12,243 bases of DNA, taken from Pseudomonadota bacterium. Lineage in GTDB: Bacteria; Pseudomonadota; Gammaproteobacteria; Burkholderiales; Burkholderiaceae_D. Shown here piece by piece: positions 1 to 6,432 of this stretch. A program made the translations under genes and the position numbers. Each line of letters begins with the position of its first letter. Positions within the stretch are counted from its first letter, which is position 1. The stretch spans positions 1-12,243 of the forward strand of contig JAEZLB010000121.1 in the NCBI GenBank assembly GCA_023435945.1, read 5' to 3'. The notes below the pieces were generated by a model, which was not told where the DNA came from, made no database searches, and saw nothing but the letters and a program-made list of their open reading frames with translations.

Positions 1-811
1 GATTAATGCCTTCCTGCGGACGTCCGACCGCCTTATAGGCATCCATCAGCCGTTGCGCAACCAGTCCGACATGGGGTGTACTTTGCTGCTCCACGCGCAG
101 CCACGTGCGAATTGCTGCGTCCGGGTCGCCCAGCGACATGTAAGCATCCCCCATCAGTATGGTTGCACGCACACTGCTGCGATCCACGGCCAGTGCCTTT
201 TCCAGCGTAGCCAGCGCACCGGAAGGATTGGTCTGCACCAGTTCATCTTGTGCCAGCTCACAGTAGTAGTGAGCGATTTCCTTCTGGCGGCTTCCAGCGC
301 CTGATGCCTGTAAGGCCTCTGCCGCCTGGATCGCCCGCTTCCATTCTTTTTCCCGCTGATAGATTTCCAGCACGGCACGGCGCGCCTGCGGTTCCAGCGA
401 GGTGTCGGTCAGGCTGTCGAAGGCTTCTTCTGCACGGTCCAGCAAGCCGGCTTTCAGGTAATCCTGCCCCAACTCATACTGCACCTGGGATCGCATTTCC
501 GGTTTCAGGTCGGCGCGTGCCAGCAAGTTCTGATGTATGCGTATCGCGCGCTCGGTTTCACCGCGGCGGCGGAACAGATTCCCCAATGCGAAGTGCAACT
601 CTATGGTTTCCGGGTCCAACTGGACTACTTCGATAAAGGCATCAATGGCTTTGTCCGGCTGATCATTCAGCAACAGGTTCAAACCCTTGAAGTAACCACG
701 CGGCAGTGTGCGGGATTCTGAGAGTAATTGCCTGATGTCGACACGAGCGGCAATCCAGCCGAGCGAGAAAAATACGGGGATGCCTAGCAGCCACCAGATT
801 TCAAATTCCAT
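1..811 (-). CDS. lapB: LapB (YciM) TPR protein, lipopolysaccharide assembly regulator; 3' end cut by window edge
   Basis: LapB is an inner-membrane adaptor that, in E. coli, works with the protease FtsH to control turnover of LpxC, and so the rate of lipopolysaccharide synthesis. The first 270 residues are visible. An N-terminal hydrophobic anchor (about residues 5-21, including WWLLGIPVFFSLGWIAAR) is followed from about residue 38 by TPR-type helical repeats. These match the E. coli family wording closely: GLNLLLNDQPDKAID, LGNLFRRRGETERAIRIHQ, LGQDYLKAGLLDRAEEAF and EIAHYYCELA. The C-terminal rubredoxin-like zinc module (paired Cys motifs) lies beyond the left edge, so its presence cannot be confirmed. 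The ATG at 811 follows a GGA-containing weak ribosome-binding site about 8 bases upstream and starts 24 bases after the lapA stop. This suggests one lapA-lapB transcript. The family call is very secure; the function is inferred from E. coli. Confidence 0.95.
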   Translation of the reverse strand, partial: MEFEIWWLLGIPVFFSLGWIAARVDIRQLLSESRTLPRGYFKGLNLLLNDQPDKAIDAFIEVVQLDPETIELHFALGNLFRRRGETERAIRIHQNLLARADLKPEMRSQVQYELGQDYLKAGLLDRAEEAFDSLTDTSLEPQARRAVLEIYQREKEWKRAIQAAEALQASGAGSRQKEIAHYYCELAQDELVQTNPSGALATLEKALAVDRSSVRATILMGDAYMSLGDPDAAIRTWLRVEQQSTPHVGLVAQRLMDAYKAVGRPQEGIN

Positions 812-835
812 GAAAATTCCGTGCAATCAGACCGA

Positions 836-1150
836 TTAAAGAACGCTACGATCGATGTTAACCAAGGTGTCCGGCACAACCACAGCGGACGCATCGCGTT
901 CCTTTTCCAGCGCCGCGATGGCTTTTTTCTGGCGAGCCATTTCACGCCGATAGCGGAATACTGTAGGAGACATCGCCAGCACTCCCAGAATAGCACCGCC
1001 CACAAAAGAACCCAGCAGGAGCACGACCAGGGGCCCCCGGAATTCATAATCGAGAAAAAACTTAAGGGTAGCTTCCTGCGTGTTCTTCAAGGCAAAGGCG
1101 AAGAACAGCACGAACAGCAGCGCAGTAATGATTCTTAGAATGATCTTCAT
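836..1150 (-). CDS. lapA: LapA-domain small inner-membrane protein
   Basis: This is a 104-residue protein of the LapA (DUF1049, YciS) family, which partners LapB in lipopolysaccharide control in E. coli. The sequence shows the family layout. Transmembrane segment 1 spans about residues 3-21 (ILRIITALLFVLFFAFAL). A short loop carries KNTQEATLKFFLDYEFRGP. Transmembrane segment 2 spans about residues 41-62 (VVLLLGSFVGGAILGVLAM). A basic, charged tail (YRREMARQKKAIAALEKER) is likely helical or coiled coil on the cytoplasmic side. The length is usual for the family. The ATG at 1150 has no strong Shine-Dalgarno sequence. The gene lies 24 bases before lapB and about 80 bases downstream of the terminator that follows ihfB, so it probably belongs to a separate lapAB transcription unit. 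Confidence 0.93.
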   Translation of the reverse strand: MKIILRIITALLFVLFFAFALKNTQEATLKFFLDYEFRGPLVVLLLGSFVGGAILGVLAMSPTVFRYRREMARQKKAIAALEKERDASAVVVPDTLVNIDRSVL

Positions 1151-1208
1151 CGGATCTATGGTTCCCTATAATCGGCGCCCCGGCAGGAGCCCATGAGGAA
1201 ATGGCAAG

Positions 1209-1245
1209 TGAGAAGCATTGTACGCGAAAAAAAACGGCATCCGAA
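1209..1245 (-). promoter_or_regulatory. Weak candidate promoter for lapA-lapB inside the ihfB terminator
   Basis: On the minus strand a TACAAT hexamer (1222-1217, 5 of 6 to the -10 consensus) lies 17 bases downstream of TTCGGA (1245-1240, 3 of 6 to the -35 consensus). It would start transcription near 1209, about 60 bases before the lapA ATG. The -35 part overlaps the loop and distal arm of the terminator hairpin. Only the -10 is convincing. The reason to propose a promoter here is that lapAB is separated from ihfB by a strong terminator. Confidence 0.25.
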
Positions 1246-1256
1246 GATGCCGTTTT
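1227..1256 (-). terminator. Rho-independent terminator after ihfB
   Basis: Read on the minus strand, a perfect 11-bp stem (AAAACGGCATC / GATGCCGTTTT) closes a TTCG tetraloop (1245-1242). An uninterrupted run of eight T follows, counting the last stem bases (1234-1227). UUCG loops are very stable and typical of strong intrinsic terminators. It lies 17 bases past the ihfB stop and about 77 bases before lapA. It probably ends the long gyrA-to-ihfB transcription unit, or most of it. Confidence 0.93.
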
Positions 1257-1273
1257 CCATTAGGCCACGAGTC

Positions 1274-1579
1274 TCAGTCATCCTTGATTGGTTGCCCGAC
1301 CATGGCATCCACACGCTCCCGCAATTCCTTGCCTGGTTTGAAGTGGGGAACCCGCTTTTCCGGAACCATCACTTTGTCACCCGACTTGGGATTGCGTCCT
1401 ATGCGTGGTGGACGGCTGTTCAGCGCGAAGCTGCCAAAACCACGAATTTCGATGCGCTGGCCCATGGATAAACCATTTGCCATCGCATCAAGTATGGTCT
1501 TGACCGCGAAATCCGCATCCTTGGCAACCAGTTGCGGATAACGCTCAGCCAAACGCGCAATCAACTCCGACTTTGTCAT
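1274..1579 (-). CDS. ihfB: Integration host factor subunit beta
   Basis: IhfB pairs with IhfA to form the nucleoid-associated protein that binds and sharply bends DNA. It is 101 residues long against 94 in E. coli, and starts [15 protein letters not shown] as the family does. The DNA-binding arm is intact: E44 and R46 within [10 protein letters not shown], then [10 protein letters not shown] with the intercalating proline at residue 64 and [11 protein letters not shown] after it. E44 and R46 are the beta-subunit residues known to contact the TTR part of the IHF site, which supports beta over alpha or HU. The extra length is a short C-terminal tail (VGQPIKDD). The ATG at 1579 has a GAAGG Shine-Dalgarno 4-8 bases upstream. 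It begins 14 bases after the rpsA stop, the same rpsA-ihfB order as in E. coli, so it is co-transcribed with rpsA. A terminator follows directly. Confidence 0.97.
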   Translation of the reverse strand: MTKSELIARLAERYPQLVAKDADFAVKTILDAMANGLSMGQRIEIRGFGSFALNSRPPRIGRNPKSGDKVMVPEKRVPHFKPGKELRERVDAMVGQPIKDD

Positions 1580-1593
1580 GCCTTCGTCTTCAA

Positions 1594-3303
1594 TTACTGC
1601 TTGTTGTCGAGCTTGGCTTTCAACAATGCGCCCAGGCTGGTGGTGCCGGAAGCTGCATTCGAATCAGCCGCCATCTTCTGCATGGCTTCCTGAGTTTCGA
1701 CATTGTCTTTAGCCTTGATCGACAGCTGGATGCTGCGAGCTTTGCGATCGACGTTGATGATCATCGCTTCAACGCTATCACCCACTTTCAGGTGAGTACC
1801 CGCATCTTCCACGCGATCGCGGGAGATTTCGGAAGCGCGCAGATAACCTTCAACTTCGTCGGTCAGCTGAACTACAGCACCTTTAGGTTCAACAGCCTTA
1901 ACGGTACCGTTAACCACAGCACCTTTGTCGTTCAGTGCGGTGTAGTTGTTGAACGGGTCGCCTTCCAGTTGTTTCACGCCCAGCGAAACACGCTCGCGTT
2001 CAACGTCGATCGCCAGAACAACTGCTTCCAGCTCGTCACCTTTCTTGAACTTGCGAACAGCTTCTTCGCCAGCTTCGGTCCAGGACAGATCGGACAAGTG
2101 AACCAGACCGTCGATGTTACCGGACAAGCCGATAAATACGCCGAAGTCAGTGATGGACTTGATAGCGCCTTTCACTTTGTCGCCTTTTTTGTGCGACATG
2201 GCGAAGTCTTCCCATGGGTTCGGTTTGCACTGTTTCATGCCCAGCGAAATACGACGACGTTCTTCGTCGATTTCCAGAACCATGACTTCCACTTCGTCGC
2301 CCAGTTGAACAACTTTGGAAGGAGCCACGTTCTTGTTGGTCCAGTCCATTTCGGAAACGTGAACCAGACCTTCGATACCTTGTTCAACTTCAACGAATGC
2401 GCCGTAGTCGGTCAGGTTGGTCACTTTACCGAATAGGCGGGTGCCTTGTGGGTAACGACGGGACAGACCGGTCCAAGGATCGTCGCCCAGTTGTTTCACG
2501 CCCAGAGAAACACGGTTTTTCTCTTGATCGTATTTCAGAACCTTAGCGGTGATTTCCTGGCCAACCGACAGCACTTCGGACGGATGGCGAACACGACGCC
2601 ATGCCAGGTCGGTGATGTGCAACAGACCGTCGATACCGCCGAGATCCACGAACGCGCCGTAGTGGGTGATATTTTTGACGATACCGGTCACCACAGTGCC
2701 TTCTTTCAGCGTTTCCATCAGTTTCTGACGCTCCTCGCCCATCGATGCTTCGATGACAGCGCGGCGGGACAGAACGACGTTGTTACGCTTACGATCCAGC
2801 TTGATGACCTTGAATTCCATGGTCTTGCCTTCGAACGGCGTGGTGTCTTTGACGGGACGCACGTCAACCAGCGAACCCGGCAGGAATGCACGGATACCGT
2901 TGGTCAGCACGGTCAGACCGCCTTTGACTTTACCGTTGATGGTGCCGGTAACCAGCTCGCCGGATTCCATCGCTTTTTCCAGCGACAGCCAGGAAGCCAG
3001 ACGCTTGGCTTTATCACGGGACAGGATGGTGTCACCGAAACCGTTTTCCAGCGATTCGATCGCTACGGAAACGAAATCCCCTACGTTGACTTCGAGTTCG
3101 CCGCTATCGTTTTTGAATTCTTCGATAGGAATGAAGGCTTCGGATTTCAGGCCGGCGTTGACGATCACGAAGTTGTGGTCGAGACGAACGACTTCAGCGG
3201 AAATCACTTCACCGGAACGCATGTCCTGACGGGACAACGATTCTTCGAACAGCGCGGCAAAACTTTCCATGCCAGACTCAGGGGAGGTAGAAACTGTAGA
3301 CAT
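1594..3303 (-). CDS. rpsA: 30S ribosomal protein S1
   Basis: S1 binds mRNA on the 30S subunit and lets ribosomes start on structured or weak Shine-Dalgarno messages. It is 569 residues long (E. coli 557) with six S1 OB-fold repeats at about 30-97, 115-181, 200-268, 285-355, 372-442 and 459-528. Repeats 3-5 carry the best RNA-binding wording: [37 protein letters not shown] and [28 protein letters not shown] sequences recur every 87 residues. A charged, flexible tail ends the protein. I chose the ATG at 3303 ([22 protein letters not shown]) because upstream in-frame codons do not resemble S1; the ATG at 3270 ([10 protein letters not shown]) is the only other plausible start. No Shine-Dalgarno precedes either ATG. 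The gene lies between cmk (151-base leader) and ihfB (14 bases), as in E. coli. Confidence 0.97.
   Translation of the reverse strand: MSTVSTSPESGMESFAALFEESLSRQDMRSGEVISAEVVRLDHNFVIVNAGLKSEAFIPIEEFKNDSGELEVNVGDFVSVAIESLENGFGDTILSRDKAKRLASWLSLEKAMESGELVTGTINGKVKGGLTVLTNGIRAFLPGSLVDVRPVKDTTPFEGKTMEFKVIKLDRKRNNVVLSRRAVIEASMGEERQKLMETLKEGTVVTGIVKNITHYGAFVDLGGIDGLLHITDLAWRRVRHPSEVLSVGQEITAKVLKYDQEKNRVSLGVKQLGDDPWTGLSRRYPQGTRLFGKVTNLTDYGAFVEVEQGIEGLVHVSEMDWTNKNVAPSKVVQLGDEVEVMVLEIDEERRRISLGMKQCKPNPWEDFAMSHKKGDKVKGAIKSITDFGVFIGLSGNIDGLVHLSDLSWTEAGEEAVRKFKKGDELEAVVLAIDVERERVSLGVKQLEGDPFNNYTALNDKGAVVNGTVKAVEPKGAVVQLTDEVEGYLRASEISRDRVEDAGTHLKVGDSVEAMIINVDRKARSIQLSIKAKDNVETQEAMQKMAADSNAASGTTSLGALLKAKLDNKQ
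1966..2514 (-). repeat. DNA-level repeat within rpsA at an exact 87-codon period
   Basis: Three 27-base units at 1966-1992, 2227-2253 and 2488-2514 are spaced exactly 261 bases (87 codons) apart. They encode [18 protein letters not shown] and RVSLGVKQL. The first and third differ at one base in 27. They are the C-terminal strands of consecutive S1 domains and reflect domain duplication plus uniform codon choice in a highly expressed gene, not a mobile repeat. Confidence 0.85.
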
Positions 3304-3454
3304 ATTAAAAGGGGGGTTAGCCAATTTTGCTGCACCATGCAGCAACGATTGGGTTAGGGTTAAACACAATCCGGACAGACCTTGCGTCTTCCGGACACCT
3401 ACTACATGCACATTGAAAAGGAAGGAAAACAGAAACCTTGCTTAACCTGCGCTC
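3304..3454 (-). promoter_or_regulatory. Structured, Shine-Dalgarno-free rpsA leader, likely S1 autoregulatory region
   Basis: This 151-base gap between cmk and rpsA holds, in mRNA order, four elements. First is a 21-base tract that is all pyrimidine except one G (3435-3415). Second is hairpin A (3395-3370): TCCGGAAGAC, loop GCAAG, GTCT, one bulged G, TCCGGA, giving 10 bp. Third is hairpin B (3352-3321): CCAAT, a small internal loop, TTGCTGCA, loop TGG, TGCAGCAA, A, ATTGG, giving 13 bp. Fourth is a C/U-rich stretch (CTAACCCCCCTTTTAAT) running into the ATG at 3303, with no purine-rich ribosome-binding site. E. coli rpsA is known to use a hairpin-rich leader lacking a good Shine-Dalgarno that S1 itself represses. 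The same mechanism here is inference. I see no convincing promoter within the gap. Confidence 0.6.
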
Positions 3455-4129
3455 TTACTGCGACGTGCTACAACCTGCATACCATTCCAGCACCTGGGCC
3501 ACCGCTTGTTCTATCGTCAGCTCAGAGGTATCCAGCAAATAGGCACTTTCCGCAGGCTTGAGAGGAGAAACGGCACGATTGGCATCGCGCGCGTCACGAT
3601 CCATCAAGTCCTGTAAAAGGTCGGACAGTTTAGCAGGAAAACCTTTTTCAATCAATTGCTTATAACGCCTTTCCGCCCTTGCAGAAACACTGGCGGTAAG
3701 AAAGACTTTCAGCCGGGCCTGGGGGAAAATTACCGTTCCCATATCGCGCCCATCGGCCACCAATCCGGGCGGCTGGCAAAAGCCGAGTTGCAGCTGATGC
3801 AAGCCCTCGCGCACCGCCGGCAAGGCCGCTACCCGAGAGGCAGCGTTACCGACTTCTTCGGCACGAATGGCGTCAGTCACCTCTTCATCGCCCAGAAAAA
3901 TCTTCCCCTTGACAAAACGGCAAGGCAGGGAGGCGGCCAGCTTGCCCAGTTCAGCGGCGTCATCGAGTGCAATCTTGTTGCGCCGTGCAGATAAAGCTGT
4001 CAGTCGGTACAAGGCACCGGAATCCAGATAATGAAAACCCAGATGCGCAGCCACGCGCTGGGCGACCGTACCCTTGCCGGACGCGGTAGGTCCATCAATG
4101 GCGATGACAGGAATAGAGGAAATGGTCAT
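3455..4129 (-). CDS. cmk: Cytidylate kinase
   Basis: Cmk transfers phosphate from ATP to CMP or dCMP, giving CDP or dCDP for nucleotide recycling and DNA and lipid precursors. It is 224 residues long (E. coli 227) and cytosolic. Visible motifs are the P-loop GPTASGKGT at residues 13-21 (Lys19), LDSGALYR for nucleoside binding, [13 protein letters not shown] (the RDxGT element that contacts the CMP side) and the lid-region RDARDANR. I set the start at ATG 4129 ([14 protein letters not shown]), the usual family N-terminus; an in-frame GTG at 4156 would add nine residues unlike the family. No strong Shine-Dalgarno is visible. The gene starts 56 bases after the aroA stop and sits before rpsA, the conserved cmk-rpsA pair. 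The rpsA promoter may lie inside it. Confidence 0.96.
   Translation of the reverse strand: MTISSIPVIAIDGPTASGKGTVAQRVAAHLGFHYLDSGALYRLTALSARRNKIALDDAAELGKLAASLPCRFVKGKIFLGDEEVTDAIRAEEVGNAASRVAALPAVREGLHQLQLGFCQPPGLVADGRDMGTVIFPQARLKVFLTASVSARAERRYKQLIEKGFPAKLSDLLQDLMDRDARDANRAVSPLKPAESAYLLDTSELTIEQAVAQVLEWYAGCSTSQ
3627..3655 (-). promoter_or_regulatory. Candidate sigma-70 promoter for rpsA inside cmk
   Basis: On the minus strand TTGATT (3655-3650; 4 of 6 to TTGACA) and TAAACT (3632-3627; 4 of 6 to TATAAT) are separated by exactly 17 bases. Transcription would start near 3620, about 315 bases before the rpsA ATG, and so include the whole structured leader. E. coli also has an rpsA promoter within cmk. 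This is a by-eye consensus match inside coding sequence, so chance is a real possibility. Confidence 0.3.
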
Positions 4130-4185
4130 TCTGCTTAGTCTTGTTTTGCCGGCCACAGTGCCGTTGGTCGTCGGTCAATTGATGG

Positions 4186-5502
4186 TCAAACCCGCACGAT
4201 CTGGCCGAATGCCTCGAAATAATCGGGGAAAGTCTTGGCCACGCATTTCGGATCATTAATGCCGATCTTCGCTCCCTGACGTATCGCCCCATTCAGGCTG
4301 GCCAGCGAAAAGCACATCGCCATGCGGTGATCGTCGTAGGTATCGATTTCGGCGGGCGCAATCTGCGGGGGCGGCGTGACTTTGAGGTAATCGTCACCTT
4401 CTTCCACGATTGCGCCGAGTTTGCGCAATTCCTTGGCCATCGCAGCAATGCGGTCGGTTTCCTTCACGCGCCAGCTACCGATGTTGCGCAGCGTCGAAGT
4501 TCCGTTCGCATACAATGCGGCAACGGCAATCGTCATCGCCGCATCGGGGATATGGTTGAAATCGGCATCGATAGGTTTTAACGCGCCATTGCCACGTGCC
4601 TCAATCCAGTTATCACCCATGGTGATGGTTGCGCCCATCTGTTCCAGCGCTTCGACGAAACGCACATCACCCTGGATGCTGTCGCGTCCCACGCCTTCGA
4701 CCCGCACCGGACCGCCCGCAATTGCACCGGCTGCCAGAAAATAGGACGCGGAAGAGGCATCACCTTCCACGTGTATGGTGCCGGGGCTGGTGTAATGCTG
4801 ACCGGCGCGTATCGTAAATGCCTGCCAGCCGTCACGCTCGACTTCCACGCCGAAGCGTCGCATCAGATTCAATGTGATCTCGATATAGGGCTTGGAAATC
4901 AGCTCTCCCACAACCTCGATTCGCAAGTCCTGCTCACGCGCCATCAGCGGTGCAGCCATCAGCAAGGCGGTCAGGAACTGGCTGGACACATTGCCTCGCA
5001 CCTGCATGCGATGTGCATTGATCTGACCGCGCTGGATATGCAGCGGCGGATAACCCGGTTCGCCAGCATAAGAAATTCGTGCACCTACTGCGTTCAGCGC
5101 ATCGACCAGATCGCCGATCGGACGCTCGTGCATGCGCGGTATGCCATGCAGCGTATAGTCGCCGCCTATGGCAGCCAGTGCAGCCGTCAACGGGCGAATC
5201 GCGGTGCCGGCGTTGCCCATGAACAGGTCCGCGTGATGCACCCGCAAGCTTCCCTGCGAACCGTGCACGACGTAATCCTGGCTCTCGCCGATCTGCTCCC
5301 ATTGCACGCCCAACTTCTGCAACGCCATCAGCATCACGTGCGTGTCGTCGGAAGCAAGCAGCTCCAGTATCCTGGTCGTGCCACCCGCCAAGGCTGCCAG
5401 CAGCAGCGTACGATTTGAGATGCTCTTGGAGCCCGGCAGGCGCACCGCTCCTTCGGCGTGCGAAGCTGGCTGCAGATAAAGGAAATGCGGATATTTTTTC
5501 AT
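4186..5502 (-). CDS. aroA: 3-phosphoshikimate 1-carboxyvinyltransferase (EPSP synthase)
   Basis: AroA joins shikimate-3-phosphate and phosphoenolpyruvate to make EPSP, the sixth step of the shikimate pathway. It is 438 residues long (E. coli 427) and cytosolic. It is a class I enzyme by its motifs: [10 protein letters not shown] (Lys26), [10 protein letters not shown] (96-105), [11 protein letters not shown] (126-136), SSQF (172-175), IPDAAMTIA with Asp320, KETDR (347-351, Glu348) and DDHRMAM (390-396). In the [10 protein letters not shown] loop the residues matching E. coli Gly96, Thr97 and Pro101 are unchanged, so glyphosate sensitivity is expected. The ATG at 5502 shares one base with the tyrA stop (TAATG), and a GGTGG/GGTGA sequence just upstream serves as ribosome-binding site, so translation is probably coupled to tyrA. 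In Pseudomonas the equivalent tyrA and aroA are fused; here they are separate. Confidence 0.98.
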   Translation of the reverse strand: MKKYPHFLYLQPASHAEGAVRLPGSKSISNRTLLLAALAGGTTRILELLASDDTHVMLMALQKLGVQWEQIGESQDYVVHGSQGSLRVHHADLFMGNAGTAIRPLTAALAAIGGDYTLHGIPRMHERPIGDLVDALNAVGARISYAGEPGYPPLHIQRGQINAHRMQVRGNVSSQFLTALLMAAPLMAREQDLRIEVVGELISKPYIEITLNLMRRFGVEVERDGWQAFTIRAGQHYTSPGTIHVEGDASSASYFLAAGAIAGGPVRVEGVGRDSIQGDVRFVEALEQMGATITMGDNWIEARGNGALKPIDADFNHIPDAAMTIAVAALYANGTSTLRNIGSWRVKETDRIAAMAKELRKLGAIVEEGDDYLKVTPPPQIAPAEIDTYDDHRMAMCFSLASLNGAIRQGAKIGINDPKCVAKTFPDYFEAFGQIVRV

Positions 5503-6401
5503 TATTCACCACCCTGCTTTGCTTGCTGCTCTGCGGTTTCAATCGCACGCATCCAGTTATGCCGCGCCTGCTGCGCATTGGCGAAGATGGCTTCAAGTGA
5601 CATGCCGTCTTCCGCCAGCAGCAACTCGCGCATGCGCTTCAACTGCACCATATAAGCATCCAGTTCTTCCAGCAGGGCAGTCTTGTTGGCCAGGCTAATA
5701 TCGCGCCACATCTCGGGCGAGGAACCCGCGATACGGGTGAAATCCCGGAAACCGCTGGCGGCAAACTGGAACAACAAATCTGCATGCGGCTTGCGTGCCA
5801 CGTCATCGACCAGCGCATAAGCCAGCAAATGCGGCAAGTGGCTGACCGAAGCAAACACCTGGTCATGCTGCTGCGGCGTCAGGTGGTAAATCGTCGCACC
5901 GCACTGGTCCCACGCCCAAGCCACGCGTGCCACGTCATGCGGATCATTTTCCGGCAATGCAGTCAGCACCACTTTTTTCCCGTGATACAAATCGACGATA
6001 GCAGCATCCGGCCCATTGGTTTCCCGACCAGCAATCGGATGGCCGGGTACAAACTGACCGATTTTTTTACCCAGCGCGGCACGCGCCGCGGCCACCACAT
6101 CAGTCTTGGTACTACCAGCATCAGTGACTACCGTGCCCGGCTGCAGATGCGGCTCGATGGCAGCAAGAATAGCGCCGGTCTGGGCAACGGGGGCCGCCAG
6201 CAATACCAGATCAGCACCTTCAACCGCCTCAGCCATGGAAGAACTGGCCACATCGATGATGTTCAGTTCCTGCGCCCGCTTAAGCGTTGCAGCGCTCCTG
6301 CCCACGCCGACAATAGTCTGCACGGCGCCCGCCTGCTTCAAGGCGCGCGCGAAAGAGCCGCCAATCAGGCCAACACCAACAATTACGATTTTCTTCAACA
6401 C
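5502..6401 (-). CDS. tyrA: Prephenate/arogenate (cyclohexadienyl) dehydrogenase
   Basis: TyrA oxidatively decarboxylates prephenate and/or arogenate on the way to tyrosine. It has 299 residues and no chorismate mutase domain. The Rossmann fold opens at residue 4 with [15 protein letters not shown] (GxGxxG 9-14). The end of the second strand reads VGVGRS (32-36), with no acidic residue, which suggests NADP+ rather than NAD+. Downstream are DAGSTK (94-99), the catalytic GHPIAGRE (His121) and [11 protein letters not shown], typical of the TyrA dimerisation and active-site region. Substrate range cannot be read from sequence alone. The start is a GTG at 6401 with no clear Shine-Dalgarno, 31 bases after the hisC stop; no in-frame ATG upstream fits better. 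The stop overlaps the aroA ATG by one base. Confidence 0.95.
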   Translation of the reverse strand: MLKKIVIVGVGLIGGSFARALKQAGAVQTIVGVGRSAATLKRAQELNIIDVASSSMAEAVEGADLVLLAAPVAQTGAILAAIEPHLQPGTVVTDAGSTKTDVVAAARAALGKKIGQFVPGHPIAGRETNGPDAAIVDLYHGKKVVLTALPENDPHDVARVAWAWDQCGATIYHLTPQQHDQVFASVSHLPHLLAYALVDDVARKPHADLLFQFAASGFRDFTRIAGSSPEMWRDISLANKTALLEELDAYMVQLKRMRELLLAEDGMSLEAIFANAQQARHNWMRAIETAEQQAKQGGE

Positions 6402-6432
6402 AATGAAGTCGAATTTAGAAAAATGAAATAAA

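Noticed and set aside
1573..3357. Two long plus-strand open frames (287 and 303 codons) opposite rpsA
   Set aside because: They mirror rpsA codon use: a highly expressed gene avoids codons whose complement is a stop. The products show no family resemblance and there is no ribosome-binding site.
3304..3411. In-frame extension of rpsA by 36 codons to a GTG at 3411
   Set aside because: The extra residues do not resemble S1, no Shine-Dalgarno precedes the GTG, and the stretch forms the two leader hairpins. It is better read as an untranslated leader.
4130..4156. Nine-codon upstream extension of cmk from a GTG
   Set aside because: The ATG at 4129 gives the usual Cmk N-terminus directly before the P-loop, while the extension is unlike the family.
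6062..6068. Run of seven A (coding strand) in tyrA as a possible slippage or frameshift site
   Set aside because: In frame it reads GGT AAA AAA ATC, which does not fit a slippery heptamer. The frame is intact on both sides and no alternative product is evident.
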